Below, in pieces: positions 1-8,519 of a stretch of 51,248 bases of DNA (its first letter is position 1; each line of letters starts with the position of its first letter). Where the stretch lies: NCBI RefSeq assembly GCF_001431625.1, contig NZ_LLXT01000110.1, positions 1-51,248 on the forward strand, in the 5' to 3' direction. The position numbers and the translations under genes are program-made. The notes beneath the pieces are model-generated. The model was not told the DNA's origin. It did not search any database and was given only the letters and a program-made list of their open reading frames with translations. Source of the DNA: Stenotrophomonas geniculata ATCC 19374 = JCM 13324. Its GTDB lineage: Bacteria > Pseudomonadota > Gammaproteobacteria > Xanthomonadales > Xanthomonadaceae.

Positions 1-256
1 GTTGGGCGTCCTGCCCAACCCGCCCGAGGCATGCCTCGTGCCCATGCGGCTCACGCCCCTGCGACCTGACCCACCCCGCCCTCGACAGACTTCTACTGCT
101 GTTGGCAGGTGTCGACCTTGGTCGACACGGTATATCCACGCCATGCGTGGATACGGGGGGCTGGATCCCTTCCCTTTGCAAAGGGATCTGATCCCGGTGC
201 CGGCCACACGGCTGCACTGACCCCATCTGCACGTATCAGGCGCGCACAATACGCGC
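1..256. repeat. Repeat-rich non-coding region
   Basis: No credible gene is seen here. The stretch holds several palindromes: GTTGGGC/GCCCAAC arms at 1-19, GTGTCGACC/GGTCGACAC at 109-128, a degenerate SMAG-like TATCCACG/CGTGGATA hairpin at 133-153, and an imperfect palindrome at 163-194 with the core CCCTTTGCAAAGGG. The last resembles the REP-type palindromes often linked to RAYT transposases. The promoter of the downstream ABC transporter must lie here but no clear hexamers were found. Confidence 0.6.
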
Positions 257-2128
257 ATGCCTGCTCCCCCCACCGCTGGCGCTGCCGCCGCGAAGAAACC
301 CAGCCTGCGCCAGCGCTTCAGGGCCATGCGCAATCTGCCCCCCTTCCTGCGCATGGTCTGGAAGACCAGTCCGGCGCTGACGCTGGCCAGCCTCGGGCTG
401 CGCCTGATCCGTGCACTGCTGCCGGTGGCGATGCTCTACGTCGGCAAGCTGATCATCGACAGCGCCCTGCACCTGAGCCAGCACGATGCCGGCTTCCCGC
501 CGCTGGGCGAAGCGCTGTCCAGTGGTCTGCTCAACCCACTGCTGGGCCTGCTGGCGCTGGAATTCGGCCTGGCCATCGGCTCGGACCTGCTCGGCCGCCT
601 GGTCAGCTACGCCGATGCGCTGCTCTCGGAGCTGTTCGCCAACGTCACCAGCATCCGGCTGATGGAACACGCGGCAACGCTGGATCTGGAGGACTTCGAG
701 GATCCGGACCTGCAGGACAAGCTGGACCGCGCGCGGCGCCAGACCATGGGCCGGATGAACCTGATGAGCCAGCTGTTCGGCCAGGTGCAGGACGCGATCA
801 CCGTGGCCAGCCTTGCCGTCGGCCTGCTGGTCTACGCGCCGTGGCTGATCCTGCTGCTGGCGCTGGCGCTGGTGCCGGCCTTCATCGGCGAATCGCACTT
901 CAACGCGGCCGGCTACAGCCTCAACTTCCAGTGGACGCCCGAGCGCCGCCAGCTCGACTACCTGCGCCAGCTCGGCGCCAGCGTGGAAACGGCCAAGGAA
1001 GTGAAGATCTACAACCTGCACCGCTTCCTGGTGGAGCGCTACCGGCGGCTGTCAGTGGCGCTGTTCCAGGCCAACCGTGCACTGGCCCGGCGCCGCGCGT
1101 TCTGGGGCACGCTGCTGGCTGCGCTGGGCACGCTGGGGTATTACACCGCCTACGCCTACATCGCCTGGCGCACGGTGCGCGGCGACTTCTCGATCGGCGA
1201 CCTGACCTTCCTTGCCGGCAGCTTCCTGCGCCTGCGCCAGCTGCTGGAAGGCCTGCTGATCGGGTTCTCGCAGGTGGCCAGCCAGGCGCTGTATCTGGAT
1301 GACCTGTTCTCGTTCTTCCAGATCCAGCCGGAAATCCACTCGCGTGAAGGCGCTGTGCGCGTGCCGCAGCCGATCCGCCAGGGCTTCGTGTTCGAGAACG
1401 TCGGCTTCCGCTATCCCGATGCCGAACAGTGGGCGGTGCGCCATCTGGATTTCCAGCTGCACGCCGGCGAAGTGCTGGCCCTGGTCGGCGAGAACGGAGC
1501 GGGCAAGACCACGCTGGTGAAGCTGCTGGCGCGGCTGTACGAACCGGACGAGGGCCGCATCCTGCTCGATGGCCGTGACCTGCGCGATTACGACCTGGAC
1601 GACCTGCGCGCCAACCTCGGGGTGATCTTCCAGGACTTTGTGCGCTACAACCTCAGCGCCGGCGAGAACATCGGCGTCGGCCAGGTCGAGGCGATGGACG
1701 ACCAGGCACGCATCGCCGACGCCGCGCGGCGCGGCATGGCCGAGGACGTGATCGACGACCTGCCCGGCGGCTACGACCAGCTGATCGGCCGCCGCTTCAA
1801 GCAGGGCGTGGACCTGTCCGGTGGCCAATGGCAGAAGATCGCCATTGCCCGCGCGTGGATGCGCAATGCGCAGGTGATGATCCTGGATGAGCCAACCGCA
1901 GCGCTGGATGCCCGAAGTGAGTTTGAAGTGTTCCAGCGGTTCAGGGAACTGGCGGATAATCGCACCGCAGTATTGATTTCCCACCGTTTTTCCTCGGTAC
2001 GCATGGCCGATCGCATCCTGGTGCTGGCCGATGGCCACATCGAGGCCAGCGGCACCCATGAGCAGCTGATGGCCCAGGGAGGACGGTACGCCGAGCTGTT
2101 CGAGCTGCAGGCAGCGGGTTACCGCTGA
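257..2128 (+). CDS. ABC transporter, fused permease and ATPase
   Basis: This 623-residue half-transporter has an N-terminal six-helix exporter-type membrane domain (about residues 30-320) followed by a nucleotide-binding domain. Walker A GENGAGKT is at 411-418, the signature LSGGQ at 520-524, Walker B ILDEP at about 542 and the switch histidine in LISHR at 576, so the ATPase should be active. Such proteins work as homodimers in the inner membrane and export lipids, peptides or drugs. The substrate cannot be told from the sequence. It stands alone: the next gene begins 80 bases on, behind its own promoter. The ATG is chosen because the following residues align with the usual short cytoplasmic lead-in; no strong ribosome binding site precedes it. 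Confidence 0.85.
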   Translation: MPAPPTAGAAAAKKPSLRQRFRAMRNLPPFLRMVWKTSPALTLASLGLRLIRALLPVAMLYVGKLIIDSALHLSQHDAGFPPLGEALSSGLLNPLLGLLALEFGLAIGSDLLGRLVSYADALLSELFANVTSIRLMEHAATLDLEDFEDPDLQDKLDRARRQTMGRMNLMSQLFGQVQDAITVASLAVGLLVYAPWLILLLALALVPAFIGESHFNAAGYSLNFQWTPERRQLDYLRQLGASVETAKEVKIYNLHRFLVERYRRLSVALFQANRALARRRAFWGTLLAALGTLGYYTAYAYIAWRTVRGDFSIGDLTFLAGSFLRLRQLLEGLLIGFSQVASQALYLDDLFSFFQIQPEIHSREGAVRVPQPIRQGFVFENVGFRYPDAEQWAVRHLDFQLHAGEVLALVGENGAGKTTLVKLLARLYEPDEGRILLDGRDLRDYDLDDLRANLGVIFQDFVRYNLSAGENIGVGQVEAMDDQARIADAARRGMAEDVIDDLPGGYDQLIGRRFKQGVDLSGGQWQKIAIARAWMRNAQVMILDEPTAALDARSEFEVFQRFRELADNRTAVLISHRFSSVRMADRILVLADGHIEASGTHEQLMAQGGRYAELFELQAAGYR

Positions 2129-2148
2129 GAACGCCTCTCGTTCCGCCT

Positions 2149-2178
2149 AATGAGAACCTGTCTCATTTGAGATAGAAT
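2149..2178 (+). promoter_or_regulatory. Fur-like box overlapping the fpr promoter
   Basis: AATGAGAACCTGTCTCATT at 2149-2167 is an inverted repeat matching about 15 of 18 defined positions of the gammaproteobacterial Fur consensus (AATGAGAATNATTCTCATT). A candidate -10 TAGAAT lies at 2173-2178 and a weak -35 ATGAGA at 2150-2155, spaced 17 bases, so a bound repressor would cover the -35. A second overlapping repeat, TCTCA-TT-TGAGA, spans 2161-2172. The reading of the consensus is from memory. Confidence 0.55.
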
Positions 2179-2208
2179 CACCCCCGACGACTTTCGATAG
2201 ATACGCCC

Positions 2209-2988
2209 ATGTCCTCCGCTTTCGGCGCCGAAACGGTGCTTGAGGTCCGTCACTGGACCGACGCCTACTTCAGCTTCACCACCACCCGCGACAGCGGCTT
2301 CCGCTTCGAGAACGGCCAGTTTGTGATGATCGGCCTGGAAACCGAGGCGCGGCCGTTGCTGCGCGCCTATTCCATCGCCAGCGCCAACTGGGAAGAGCAT
2401 CTGGAGTTCTTCAGCATCAAGGTGCAGGACGGCCCGCTGACCTCGCGCCTGCAGCACATCAAGCCGGGCGACAAGGTGCTGGTTGGCAAGAAACCCACCG
2501 GCACCCTGCTGATCAGCGACCTGCACCCGGGCAAGAACCTGTATCTGCTGGGCACCGGCACCGGCATGGCACCGTGGCTGTCGGTCATCAAGGACCCGGA
2601 AACCTACGAGCGCTTCGAGAAGGTGATCCTGTGCCACGGCGTGCGCTACGAAAAAGACCTGGCCTACCGCGATTACTTCGAGAAGGAACTGCGTGAGCAT
2701 GAGTTCCTGGGCGAGATGATCGGCGACAAGCTGCTGTACTACCCGGCCGTCACCCGTGAACCGTTCGCCAACCAGGGCCGCCTGACCCAGCTGATGGAGA
2801 GCGGCGAAATGCAGCGCACCCTCGGCCTGCCGGAGCTGAGCCCGGAAAACGACCGCGCGATGATCTGCGGCAGCCCGCAGATGCTGGCCGACCTGCGCAC
2901 CGTGCTCGACGCGCGTGGCTTCCAGGTTTCGCCGCGCATCGGCCAGCCGGGCCACTATGTCTTCGAGCGCGCGTTCGTCGAGAAGTAA
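2209..2988 (+). CDS. fpr: Ferredoxin-NADP reductase
   Basis: This 259-residue cytoplasmic flavoprotein has an N-terminal FAD-binding barrel with the RxYS motif (RAYS at 52-55) and a C-terminal NADP-binding half with GTGTGMAPW at about residues 117-125. It ends in an aromatic-containing tail (HYVFERAFVEK), as in bacterial subclass-I FPRs. It moves electrons between NADPH and ferredoxin or flavodoxin, supporting iron-sulfur cluster repair, iron mobilisation and oxidative stress responses. The length fits the family (about 250-260). It is a single-gene unit with a Fur-like box over its promoter, which suggests iron control, and SMAG repeats behind it. Confidence 0.93.
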   Translation: MSSAFGAETVLEVRHWTDAYFSFTTTRDSGFRFENGQFVMIGLETEARPLLRAYSIASANWEEHLEFFSIKVQDGPLTSRLQHIKPGDKVLVGKKPTGTLLISDLHPGKNLYLLGTGTGMAPWLSVIKDPETYERFEKVILCHGVRYEKDLAYRDYFEKELREHEFLGEMIGDKLLYYPAVTREPFANQGRLTQLMESGEMQRTLGLPELSPENDRAMICGSPQMLADLRTVLDARGFQVSPRIGQPGHYVFERAFVEK

Positions 2989-3000
2989 ACCGTTGCAGCT

Positions 3001-3086
3001 GTAGAGCCGAGCCCACGCTCGGCTCGCGCGCACCGCGCGCGCTCAATGTCGGCCGGACAAGCAGCCGAGCGTGGGCTCGGCTCTAC
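3001..3086. repeat. Inverted pair of SMAG-type palindromes
   Basis: A copy reading GTAGAGCCGAGCCCACGCTC begins at 3001 and runs to 3024. Its reverse complement, ending in CTCGGCTCTAC, lies at 3063-3086. Each copy folds on itself (AGCCGAGC/GCTCGGCT) and the two can pair with each other. The GTAG head is the hallmark of the Stenotrophomonas SMAG family. The second copy overlaps the last codon of the glutathione peroxidase gene. Confidence 0.8.
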
Positions 3087-3562
3087 AACACCGCTTCGAT
3101 CTCGTCGCGCAGCTGCTCCGGCTTGGTGGTGGGCGCATGCCGCGACACTACCCGCCCCTGGCGGTCGACCAGGAACTTGCTGAAATTCCACTTGATACGG
3201 GCACTGCCAAGCAGGCCGCGCTTCTCGCGTGACAGCCAGGCCCACAACGGATCAGCCCCCTCGCCGTTGACCTCGATCTTCTCCGACAGCGGGAAGCTGA
3301 TCGGATAATCCAGCGAACAGAACTGGCGGATCTGCGCGGCGTCGCCGGGCTCCTGCGCACCGAACTGGTTGCATGGGAAGCCGATCACCACCAGGCCGCG
3401 CTCGCGGTAGTCCTGCCACAGCTGCTCCAGCCCGGTGTACTGCGGGGTGAAACCACAGCGGCTGGCCACGTTCACCAGCAACAAGGGACGGCCCCGGTAC
3501 TGATCCAGCGCCTGCGGCTGGCCGTCGAGGTCACGGAAGCTGAAATCGTAGGCGCTGGTCAT
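3083..3562 (-). CDS. Glutathione peroxidase family (thiol peroxidase)
   Basis: This 159-residue protein is the usual size of bacterial BtuE/Gpx-like peroxidases, which reduce hydrogen peroxide and organic peroxides, usually with thioredoxin rather than glutathione. The peroxidatic cysteine is C36 in SRCGFT (not selenocysteine), the glutamine is Q66 in FPCNQF, and the tryptophan-asparagine pair is W125-N126 in KWNFSKF, completing the catalytic set. C64 and C82 are further cysteines, one of which could resolve. The ATG at 3562 begins MTSAYDFSF, which matches the family start; longer upstream reading lacks homology. The TAG stop is supplied by the GTAG head of a repeat. Confidence 0.92.
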   Translation of the reverse strand: MTSAYDFSFRDLDGQPQALDQYRGRPLLLVNVASRCGFTPQYTGLEQLWQDYRERGLVVIGFPCNQFGAQEPGDAAQIRQFCSLDYPISFPLSEKIEVNGEGADPLWAWLSREKRGLLGSARIKWNFSKFLVDRQGRVVSRHAPTTKPEQLRDEIEAVL

Positions 3563-3692
3563 GATGGCGGGCCGTGGGCGGTGAATGCATGGTACCCGCG
3601 CCCGGCCCCACCAGCATGCCTTTTGACACAAGTGCGGGCGCGGCCGGCCGGGTTAACCTCGGGCCCTTGTCTGCCTTACCGGAGTTCCTACC

Positions 3693-5861
3693 TTGACCAC
3701 TCGCCTTGCCCTTGCCGTGGCCATGTCCCTCGGCCTTGCCCTGCCCGCCTTCTCCGCCGGCGCCGCCACCCCGGCTGCCAGCACCCATGCCCAGCAGGCC
3801 AATCCGTTCTTCGCCGAAAGCCCGCTGCCGCTGCACTTCCCGCAGTTCGACAAGATCAAGGACAGCGACTTCGCCCCAGCCTTCGACGCCGGCATGGCGC
3901 AGCAGCTGAAGGAAGTGGAGGCCATCGCCAACAACAAGGCCAAGCCGACCTTCGACAACACCATCATCGCGCTGGAAAAGAGCGGTGACATCCTCGACCG
4001 CGCGACCACCGTGTTCTTCAGCCTGGTGGGCGCCGATACCAACGACACCCGCAAGAAGCTGCAGGCCGACTACTCGGCGAAGTTCGCCGCGCACAGCGAT
4101 GCGATCGCGCTGAACGGCAAGCTGTTCGCGCGCATCCAGGCACTGTACGACACCCGCAGCCAGCTGGGCCTGGACGCCGAAGGCGTGCGCCTGGTCGAGA
4201 AGTACTACGACAACTACGTGCGCGCCGGCGCCAAGCTGTCCGACGCCGACAAGGCCAAGCTGAAGGAAATGAACGCCGAGCTGGCCAACCTGGGCACCAA
4301 GTTCAGCCAGAACGTGCAGTCGGAAGTGAACGCTTCGGCAATCACCGTCGACGACGTCAAGGAGCTGGACGGCCTGTCCAAGGAGCAGATCGCCGCCGCT
4401 GCCGAAGCCGCCAAGGTCCGCGGCCAGGACGGCAAGTACGTGATCACCCTGCTCAACACCACCGGCCAGCCGCCGCTGACCAACCTGGCCAACCGCGCCC
4501 TGCGCCAGAAGATCTACGAAGCGTCGGTCAGCCGTGGCAGCCGTGGCGGTGAGTTCGACAACACCGCGCTGGTCTCGCGCATCATGCAGCTGCGTGCCGA
4601 CAAGGCCAAGCTGATGGGCTTCCCGAACTTCGCCGCCTACAACCTGACCAACCAGACCGCCAAGACCCCCGAAGCAGTCAACGCGATGCTGGGCAAGCTG
4701 GCCCCGGCCGCCGTGGCCAACGCCAAGCGCGAAGCCGCCGACCTGCAGGCGATGATCGACAAGGAACAGAAGGCCGCGCGCAAGCCGACCTTCCAGCTGG
4801 AACCGTGGGACTGGGCCTTCTATAGCGAGAAGGTGCGCCAGGCCAAGTACAACTTCGACGAGTCGCAGCTGAAGCCGTACTTCGAAATGAAGAACGTGCT
4901 GGAGAACGGCGTGTTCCATGCCGCCAACCTGGAATTCGGCCTGACCTTCAAGCAGCGCACCGACCTGCCGGTCTACCACGATGACGTCACCGTCTACGAC
5001 GTGTTCGACGCCGACGGCAGCCAGCTGGCGATCTTCATCTTCGACCCGTATGCACGCGCCTCAAAGCGCGGTGGTGCGTGGATGAATTCCTACGTTTCGC
5101 AGTCCAAGCTGACCGGCTTCAAGCCGGTGGTCGCCAACCACCTGAACATCCCGAAGCCGCCGGCCGGCCAGCCGACCCTGCTGACCTGGGATGAGGTGAA
5201 CACCACCTTCCACGAGTTCGGCCATGCCCTGCACGGCATGTTCTCCAACGTGAAGTACCCGTACTTCTCGGGCACCTCGGTGCCGCGTGACTTCGTCGAG
5301 TTCCCCTCGCAGGTCAACGAGATGTGGGCCGACAACCCGGTCATCCTGAAGAACTACGCCAAGCACTACCAGAACGGTTCGGCGATGCCGCAGGCGCTGC
5401 TGGACAAGGTGCTGGCGGCGGCCAAGTTCAACCAGGGCTTCGCCACCACCGAGTACCTGGGTGCAGCCATGCTTGATCAGCGCTGGCACCAGATCGGCGC
5501 CGACCAGGTGCCGGCCGCCAAGGACGTGATGGCCTTCGAGCGCGCCGCGCTGGAGAAGGACGGCATCTACTACGCGCCGGTTCCGCCGCGCTACAAGACC
5601 CCATACTTCAGCCACATCATGGGTGGCTACTCGGCCGGCTACTACGCCTACATCTGGTCCGAAGTGCTCGACGCCAACACCCAGAAGTGGTTCAAGGACA
5701 ACGGCGGCCTGAGCCGCAAGAACGGCGACCACTTCCGCGCCACGCTGCTGTCCAAGGGTGGCAGCGTGGATGCCATGCAGCTGTTCCGCGATTTCGCCGG
5801 CCACGAGCCGCAGATCGAACCGCTGCTGGAAAAGCGTGGCCTGACCGGCGCCGGCAACTGA
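3693..5861 (+). CDS. dcp: Peptidyl-dipeptidase, M3 metallopeptidase
   Basis: This 722-residue zinc metallopeptidase of the M3 family carries HEFGH beginning at H507, with the downstream glutamate ligand in the EFPSQVNEMW segment. It has a clear signal peptide (MTTRLALAVAMSLGLALPAF, cut near residue 22-27), so it should act in the periplasm, cutting dipeptides from C-termini of oligopeptides. The start is TTG at 3693, preceded by GGAG at about 3681; the signal peptide begins right after it, which decides the start. Length is near the norm for Dcp (about 680-720). It is transcribed alone and closed by a strong terminator. Confidence 0.93.
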   Translation: MTTRLALAVAMSLGLALPAFSAGAATPAASTHAQQANPFFAESPLPLHFPQFDKIKDSDFAPAFDAGMAQQLKEVEAIANNKAKPTFDNTIIALEKSGDILDRATTVFFSLVGADTNDTRKKLQADYSAKFAAHSDAIALNGKLFARIQALYDTRSQLGLDAEGVRLVEKYYDNYVRAGAKLSDADKAKLKEMNAELANLGTKFSQNVQSEVNASAITVDDVKELDGLSKEQIAAAAEAAKVRGQDGKYVITLLNTTGQPPLTNLANRALRQKIYEASVSRGSRGGEFDNTALVSRIMQLRADKAKLMGFPNFAAYNLTNQTAKTPEAVNAMLGKLAPAAVANAKREAADLQAMIDKEQKAARKPTFQLEPWDWAFYSEKVRQAKYNFDESQLKPYFEMKNVLENGVFHAANLEFGLTFKQRTDLPVYHDDVTVYDVFDADGSQLAIFIFDPYARASKRGGAWMNSYVSQSKLTGFKPVVANHLNIPKPPAGQPTLLTWDEVNTTFHEFGHALHGMFSNVKYPYFSGTSVPRDFVEFPSQVNEMWADNPVILKNYAKHYQNGSAMPQALLDKVLAAAKFNQGFATTEYLGAAMLDQRWHQIGADQVPAAKDVMAFERAALEKDGIYYAPVPPRYKTPYFSHIMGGYSAGYYAYIWSEVLDANTQKWFKDNGGLSRKNGDHFRATLLSKGGSVDAMQLFRDFAGHEPQIEPLLEKRGLTGAGN

Positions 5862-5885
5862 TCGCCGCTGCGGCAGCCTGAAACG

Positions 5886-5916
5886 AAAACCGCCCGGGAA
5901 ACCGGGCGGTTTTTTG
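5886..5916 (+). terminator. Intrinsic terminator after dcp
   Basis: A 12-bp perfect stem, AAAACCGCCCGG with CCGGGCGGTTTT, closes a GAAA loop and is followed by further T residues. The A-run on the other side means it may also stop minus-strand transcription from the cfa operon. Confidence 0.93.
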
Positions 5917-5921
5917 TTGGG

Positions 5922-5943
5922 TCATCCACGCATGGCGTGGATG
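5922..5943. repeat. SMAG-type palindrome
   Basis: CATCCACGC-ATG-GCGTGGATG forms a 9-bp hairpin just past the dcp terminator and before the 3' end of the cfa gene. It lacks a full GTAG head. Confidence 0.6.
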
Positions 5944-5953
5944 CTCTTGCAGA

Positions 5954-7069
5954 TCAGCGTGGCGCCACGTACCCGCCCGGCACGCCTTCCGGCGACAGCA
6001 CCAGCTGCCACAACTGCGCATGCCGGCAGCGGAAGGTGGCCATCGATCCGGCCAGGTAGAACCGCCACATGCGGCGGAAATGCTCGTCGTAACGCGTGTC
6101 CAGCTGCGGCCACGCCGCTTCCACGTTGCGTCGCCAGGCCTGCAGGGTCAGGTCGTAATCGGTACCGAAGTTGTGCCAGTCCTCCAGCACGAAACGGCCT
6201 TCGAACGCCCGTGTGATCTGCACTGCCGACGGCAGCATCGAGTTGGGGAAGATGTAGCGCGCGATCCACGGATCGGTGCGATGCCGCGAGATGTTGGTGC
6301 CGATGCTGTGCAGCAGCAGCAGGCCACGCGGCGACAGGCAGCGTTTGGCCACCTCGAAGAAGCTGGCGTAGTTCTTGTCACCGACGTGCTCGAACATGCC
6401 GATCGAGAAAATCGCATCGAACGGTTCGTCCAGTTCCCGGTAGTCCTGCAGGCGGATTTCAATCGGCAGCCCCGCGCACAGCTCGCGCGCGAACTCGGCC
6501 TGTTCCTGTGAAATGGTCACGCCGACGCCGCTGACGCCGTAGCGCTCGGCTGCGAACTTCAGGGCTTCGCCCCAGCCACAGCCGATGTCCAGCACACGCT
6601 GACCCGGGCGCAGCCCCAGCTTGCGGCACACCAGGTCGAGCTTGGCTTCCTGCGCGGTGTCGAGATCGTCGGCATTGCGCCAGTAGCCACAGCTGTAGAC
6701 CAGGCGCTGGCCGAGCATGGCCTGGTAGAGATCGTTGCCGAGGTCGTAGTGGCGGCGGCCGACTTCGTAGCTGCCCTGCCCCACCTGCAGGTTGAACAGG
6801 CGCGCCTTCAGCGCATCGGCCACTTCGCGCCAACCGTGCACCCGTTCGTCCAGGTGCGCCTGCATCAGGTGGACGAGGAAATCATCCAGGACGTTGGCAT
6901 CCCACCAACCCTCCATGTAGCTCTCGCCGAGGCCGAGCGAGCCTTGGCCCATGACCCGCGCGAAGAAGCGCGGGTCATGCACCTGGATATCCTGTGGCTG
7001 GGTACCGCCGATGCGGACCCCGGCTTCCTGCAGCAGGCCGGCGACCCGCTCCTGCAACCCTGTATCCAC
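5954..7069 (-). CDS. cfa: Cyclopropane-fatty-acyl-phospholipid synthase
   Basis: This 371-residue SAM-dependent methyltransferase adds a methylene bridge to unsaturated acyl chains of membrane phospholipids, usually on entry to stationary phase or acid stress. The SAM motif VLDIGCGWGEALKFA is clear, followed by GVGVTISQEQ, and FDAIFSIGMFEHVG carries motif II. The N-terminal part (GQGSLGLGESYMEGWWDA) is the family's lipid-binding region. The start is GTG at 7069, preceded by GAGGAGG four bases upstream. Earlier in-frame codons give an arginine-rich peptide that is only the antisense of the neighbour. It follows the lipoprotein gene by 19 bases and is probably cotranscribed with it. Confidence 0.92.
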   Translation of the reverse strand: MDTGLQERVAGLLQEAGVRIGGTQPQDIQVHDPRFFARVMGQGSLGLGESYMEGWWDANVLDDFLVHLMQAHLDERVHGWREVADALKARLFNLQVGQGSYEVGRRHYDLGNDLYQAMLGQRLVYSCGYWRNADDLDTAQEAKLDLVCRKLGLRPGQRVLDIGCGWGEALKFAAERYGVSGVGVTISQEQAEFARELCAGLPIEIRLQDYRELDEPFDAIFSIGMFEHVGDKNYASFFEVAKRCLSPRGLLLLHSIGTNISRHRTDPWIARYIFPNSMLPSAVQITRAFEGRFVLEDWHNFGTDYDLTLQAWRRNVEAAWPQLDTRYDEHFRRMWRFYLAGSMATFRCRHAQLWQLVLSPEGVPGGYVAPR

Positions 7070-7088
7070 GCCACCTCCTCGACTGCGG

Positions 7089-7943
7089 TCAACCGCGTGC
7101 GAACAGCTCCACGTAGTCCTTGGCCACGTGCGGCAACAGCACCGCCGCCGGAACATCGGCGGTCTGGGTGCCGTCCGAGTATGGACCCACCTGGTAGGGC
7201 GGGAAAACAAAGCGCAGTGCCGTGATCTGCCCCTTGTCGTCGGTCAGCGGCTGGAACTGGCTGAAATTGTCGGCCTGCGGGCCGGTACCGTCGGCGATCA
7301 TGCGCGATGCGTTGCGCAGCGATTCCTGCAGCTGGGCCGGGTCCATGTCCTCGCCGCTGAGCCGCGTGGCCACGCGTTCGCGCAGCTGGTCGGCAACGAA
7401 ATCACTGATCGCCTTCCAGCCCTTGGCATCGGCCACCAGCTTGTCGGCGCTGAGCATCTGCTGCTGCGCCGGCAGCCACACGAAACGCGCCACCAGCGGC
7501 TCGCCGTGGGCGCCACCGGTATAGCGGCTGCCATCGGCACTGACCACCACCAGCTGTGGCGTTTCCAGCAGCTTCTCGAAGCTCAGCGACAGCTCGTAGG
7601 GCATGGTCGGCTTGTCATTGCCCAGCCCGTCCAGTGCCTGCTGCAGGTCGCTGCGAGCGCTGGTGGCATAGTCCTGCAGCGCGCGTGCCAGGCCCGGGTA
7701 GCGGTCGATGCCGGCCGGGTAGCTGATGCCCACCACTTCGCGTTCGTTGTTATCGATCACGTCGCGCAGGTCCAGCGGCGCTTCCGTGGCCGGCGTTTCG
7801 CCTGCGGCGGTGGTCTCGGCGGCAGGTGCCCCGTCGGCCACCGGTGCCGGTTCGCTCTCACGCTGGCAACCGGCCAGCAACAGCACGCCCACCACGCCGG
7901 CCAGCACGCTGCCGTGCAATGGCCGGTTGTTTCCAATCTTCAT
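7089..7943 (-). CDS. DUF4163/DUF3298-type lipoprotein
   Basis: This 284-residue protein begins with a lipoprotein signal (MKIGNNRPLHGSVLAGVVGV, lipobox LLAGC), so it should be tethered in the periplasm. The body resembles the paired DUF4163 and DUF3298 domains found in RsiV and PdaC-like proteins: a tract with GGAHGEP near the middle, and a C-terminal region ending in a VGPYSDGTQTADVP segment. In RsiV this fold binds lysozyme, but nothing here shows that, and no sigma factor is adjacent. Start ATG 7943 is chosen because AGGGG precedes it and the signal peptide starts there. The cfa gene follows 19 bases later. Confidence 0.75.
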   Translation of the reverse strand: MKIGNNRPLHGSVLAGVVGVLLLAGCQRESEPAPVADGAPAAETTAAGETPATEAPLDLRDVIDNNEREVVGISYPAGIDRYPGLARALQDYATSARSDLQQALDGLGNDKPTMPYELSLSFEKLLETPQLVVVSADGSRYTGGAHGEPLVARFVWLPAQQQMLSADKLVADAKGWKAISDFVADQLRERVATRLSGEDMDPAQLQESLRNASRMIADGTGPQADNFSQFQPLTDDKGQITALRFVFPPYQVGPYSDGTQTADVPAAVLLPHVAKDYVELFARG

Positions 7944-8007
7944 CGGGATCCCCTGTTCATGTTTGTACATCATCGCCTGCCATGGCTGAAGCGTGGCCCG
8001 CTGGCAT

Positions 8008-8310
8008 TCAGCCAACGAGCAGGTCGTGGTACTCCTCATGCCGCTGCAGGAAGGCCTCGGCGTAGGAACACGCCGGCACCACCTTGTACTTCTGCTCACG
8101 GGCAAAACGCAGCGCCACACGGGTCAGCTCACCGGCAATGCCCCGGCCGGCGATCGGCTCGGGCACCTCGGTATGCGTGATGACCATGCGCCTGCGTTTG
8201 ATCTGGTAATCCAGCACCGCCAGCTGTCCGCGCACACGGGCGGTGAAGCGATGGTTGGCCAAGTCGTGTTCGACCTCGTAGGCCAGACCGGGGGGCGTGA
8301 CCGAAGCCAT
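8008..8310 (-). CDS. Small GNAT-like N-acetyltransferase (COG2388 type)
   Basis: This 100-residue protein belongs to the short acetyltransferase-like group (YjdJ/GTLF3B class). The acetyl-CoA loop is recognisable as PIAGRGIAGELTR, followed by the typical ending of cysteine, tyrosine and a helix (VPACSYAEAFLQRHEEYHDL). The acceptor substrate is unknown for most members. The length is typical. The gene ends 64 bases before the lipoprotein gene and could head the same transcript. About 209 bases of non-coding DNA separate it from the divergent small gene at 8520. Confidence 0.8.
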   Translation of the reverse strand: MASVTPPGLAYEVEHDLANHRFTARVRGQLAVLDYQIKRRRMVITHTEVPEPIAGRGIAGELTRVALRFAREQKYKVVPACSYAEAFLQRHEEYHDLLVG

Positions 8311-8469
8311 GGAACTGTCTCCTGCGGCGACTGCGTGGATGGTGCGCAGCCGGGCGCCATGATCGCGTGAAGCCTGAACAGGGGCAAGTCCAGTCCGTTC
8401 ACGTCAGTTTTCGACCCTCAAGCTGGAGGGCCGGCGGCCGCTATCGCCTGTGGAGGGGTACGGCCAGGC

Positions 8470-8484
8470 TGGCACGGCCCTTGC
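8470..8484 (+). promoter_or_regulatory. Sigma-54 promoter (-24/-12)
   Basis: TGGCACGGCCCTTGC matches the RpoN consensus TGGCACG-N4-TTGC at every defined position, with the -24 GG at 8471-8472 and the -12 GC at 8483-8484 (ten bases between). A transcript would start near 8496, leaving a leader of about 24 bases with GGAGG at 8510-8514 before the ATG at 8520. About 150 bases of free upstream DNA could hold an activator site, but no obvious dyad was identified. Confidence 0.72.
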
Positions 8485-8519
8485 GACCGTTGATCATGCG
8501 CACCACCGCGGAGGCACCG

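Noticed and set aside
2..220. Open frame at the window start.
   Set aside because: It runs through several palindromic repeats and has no coding character.
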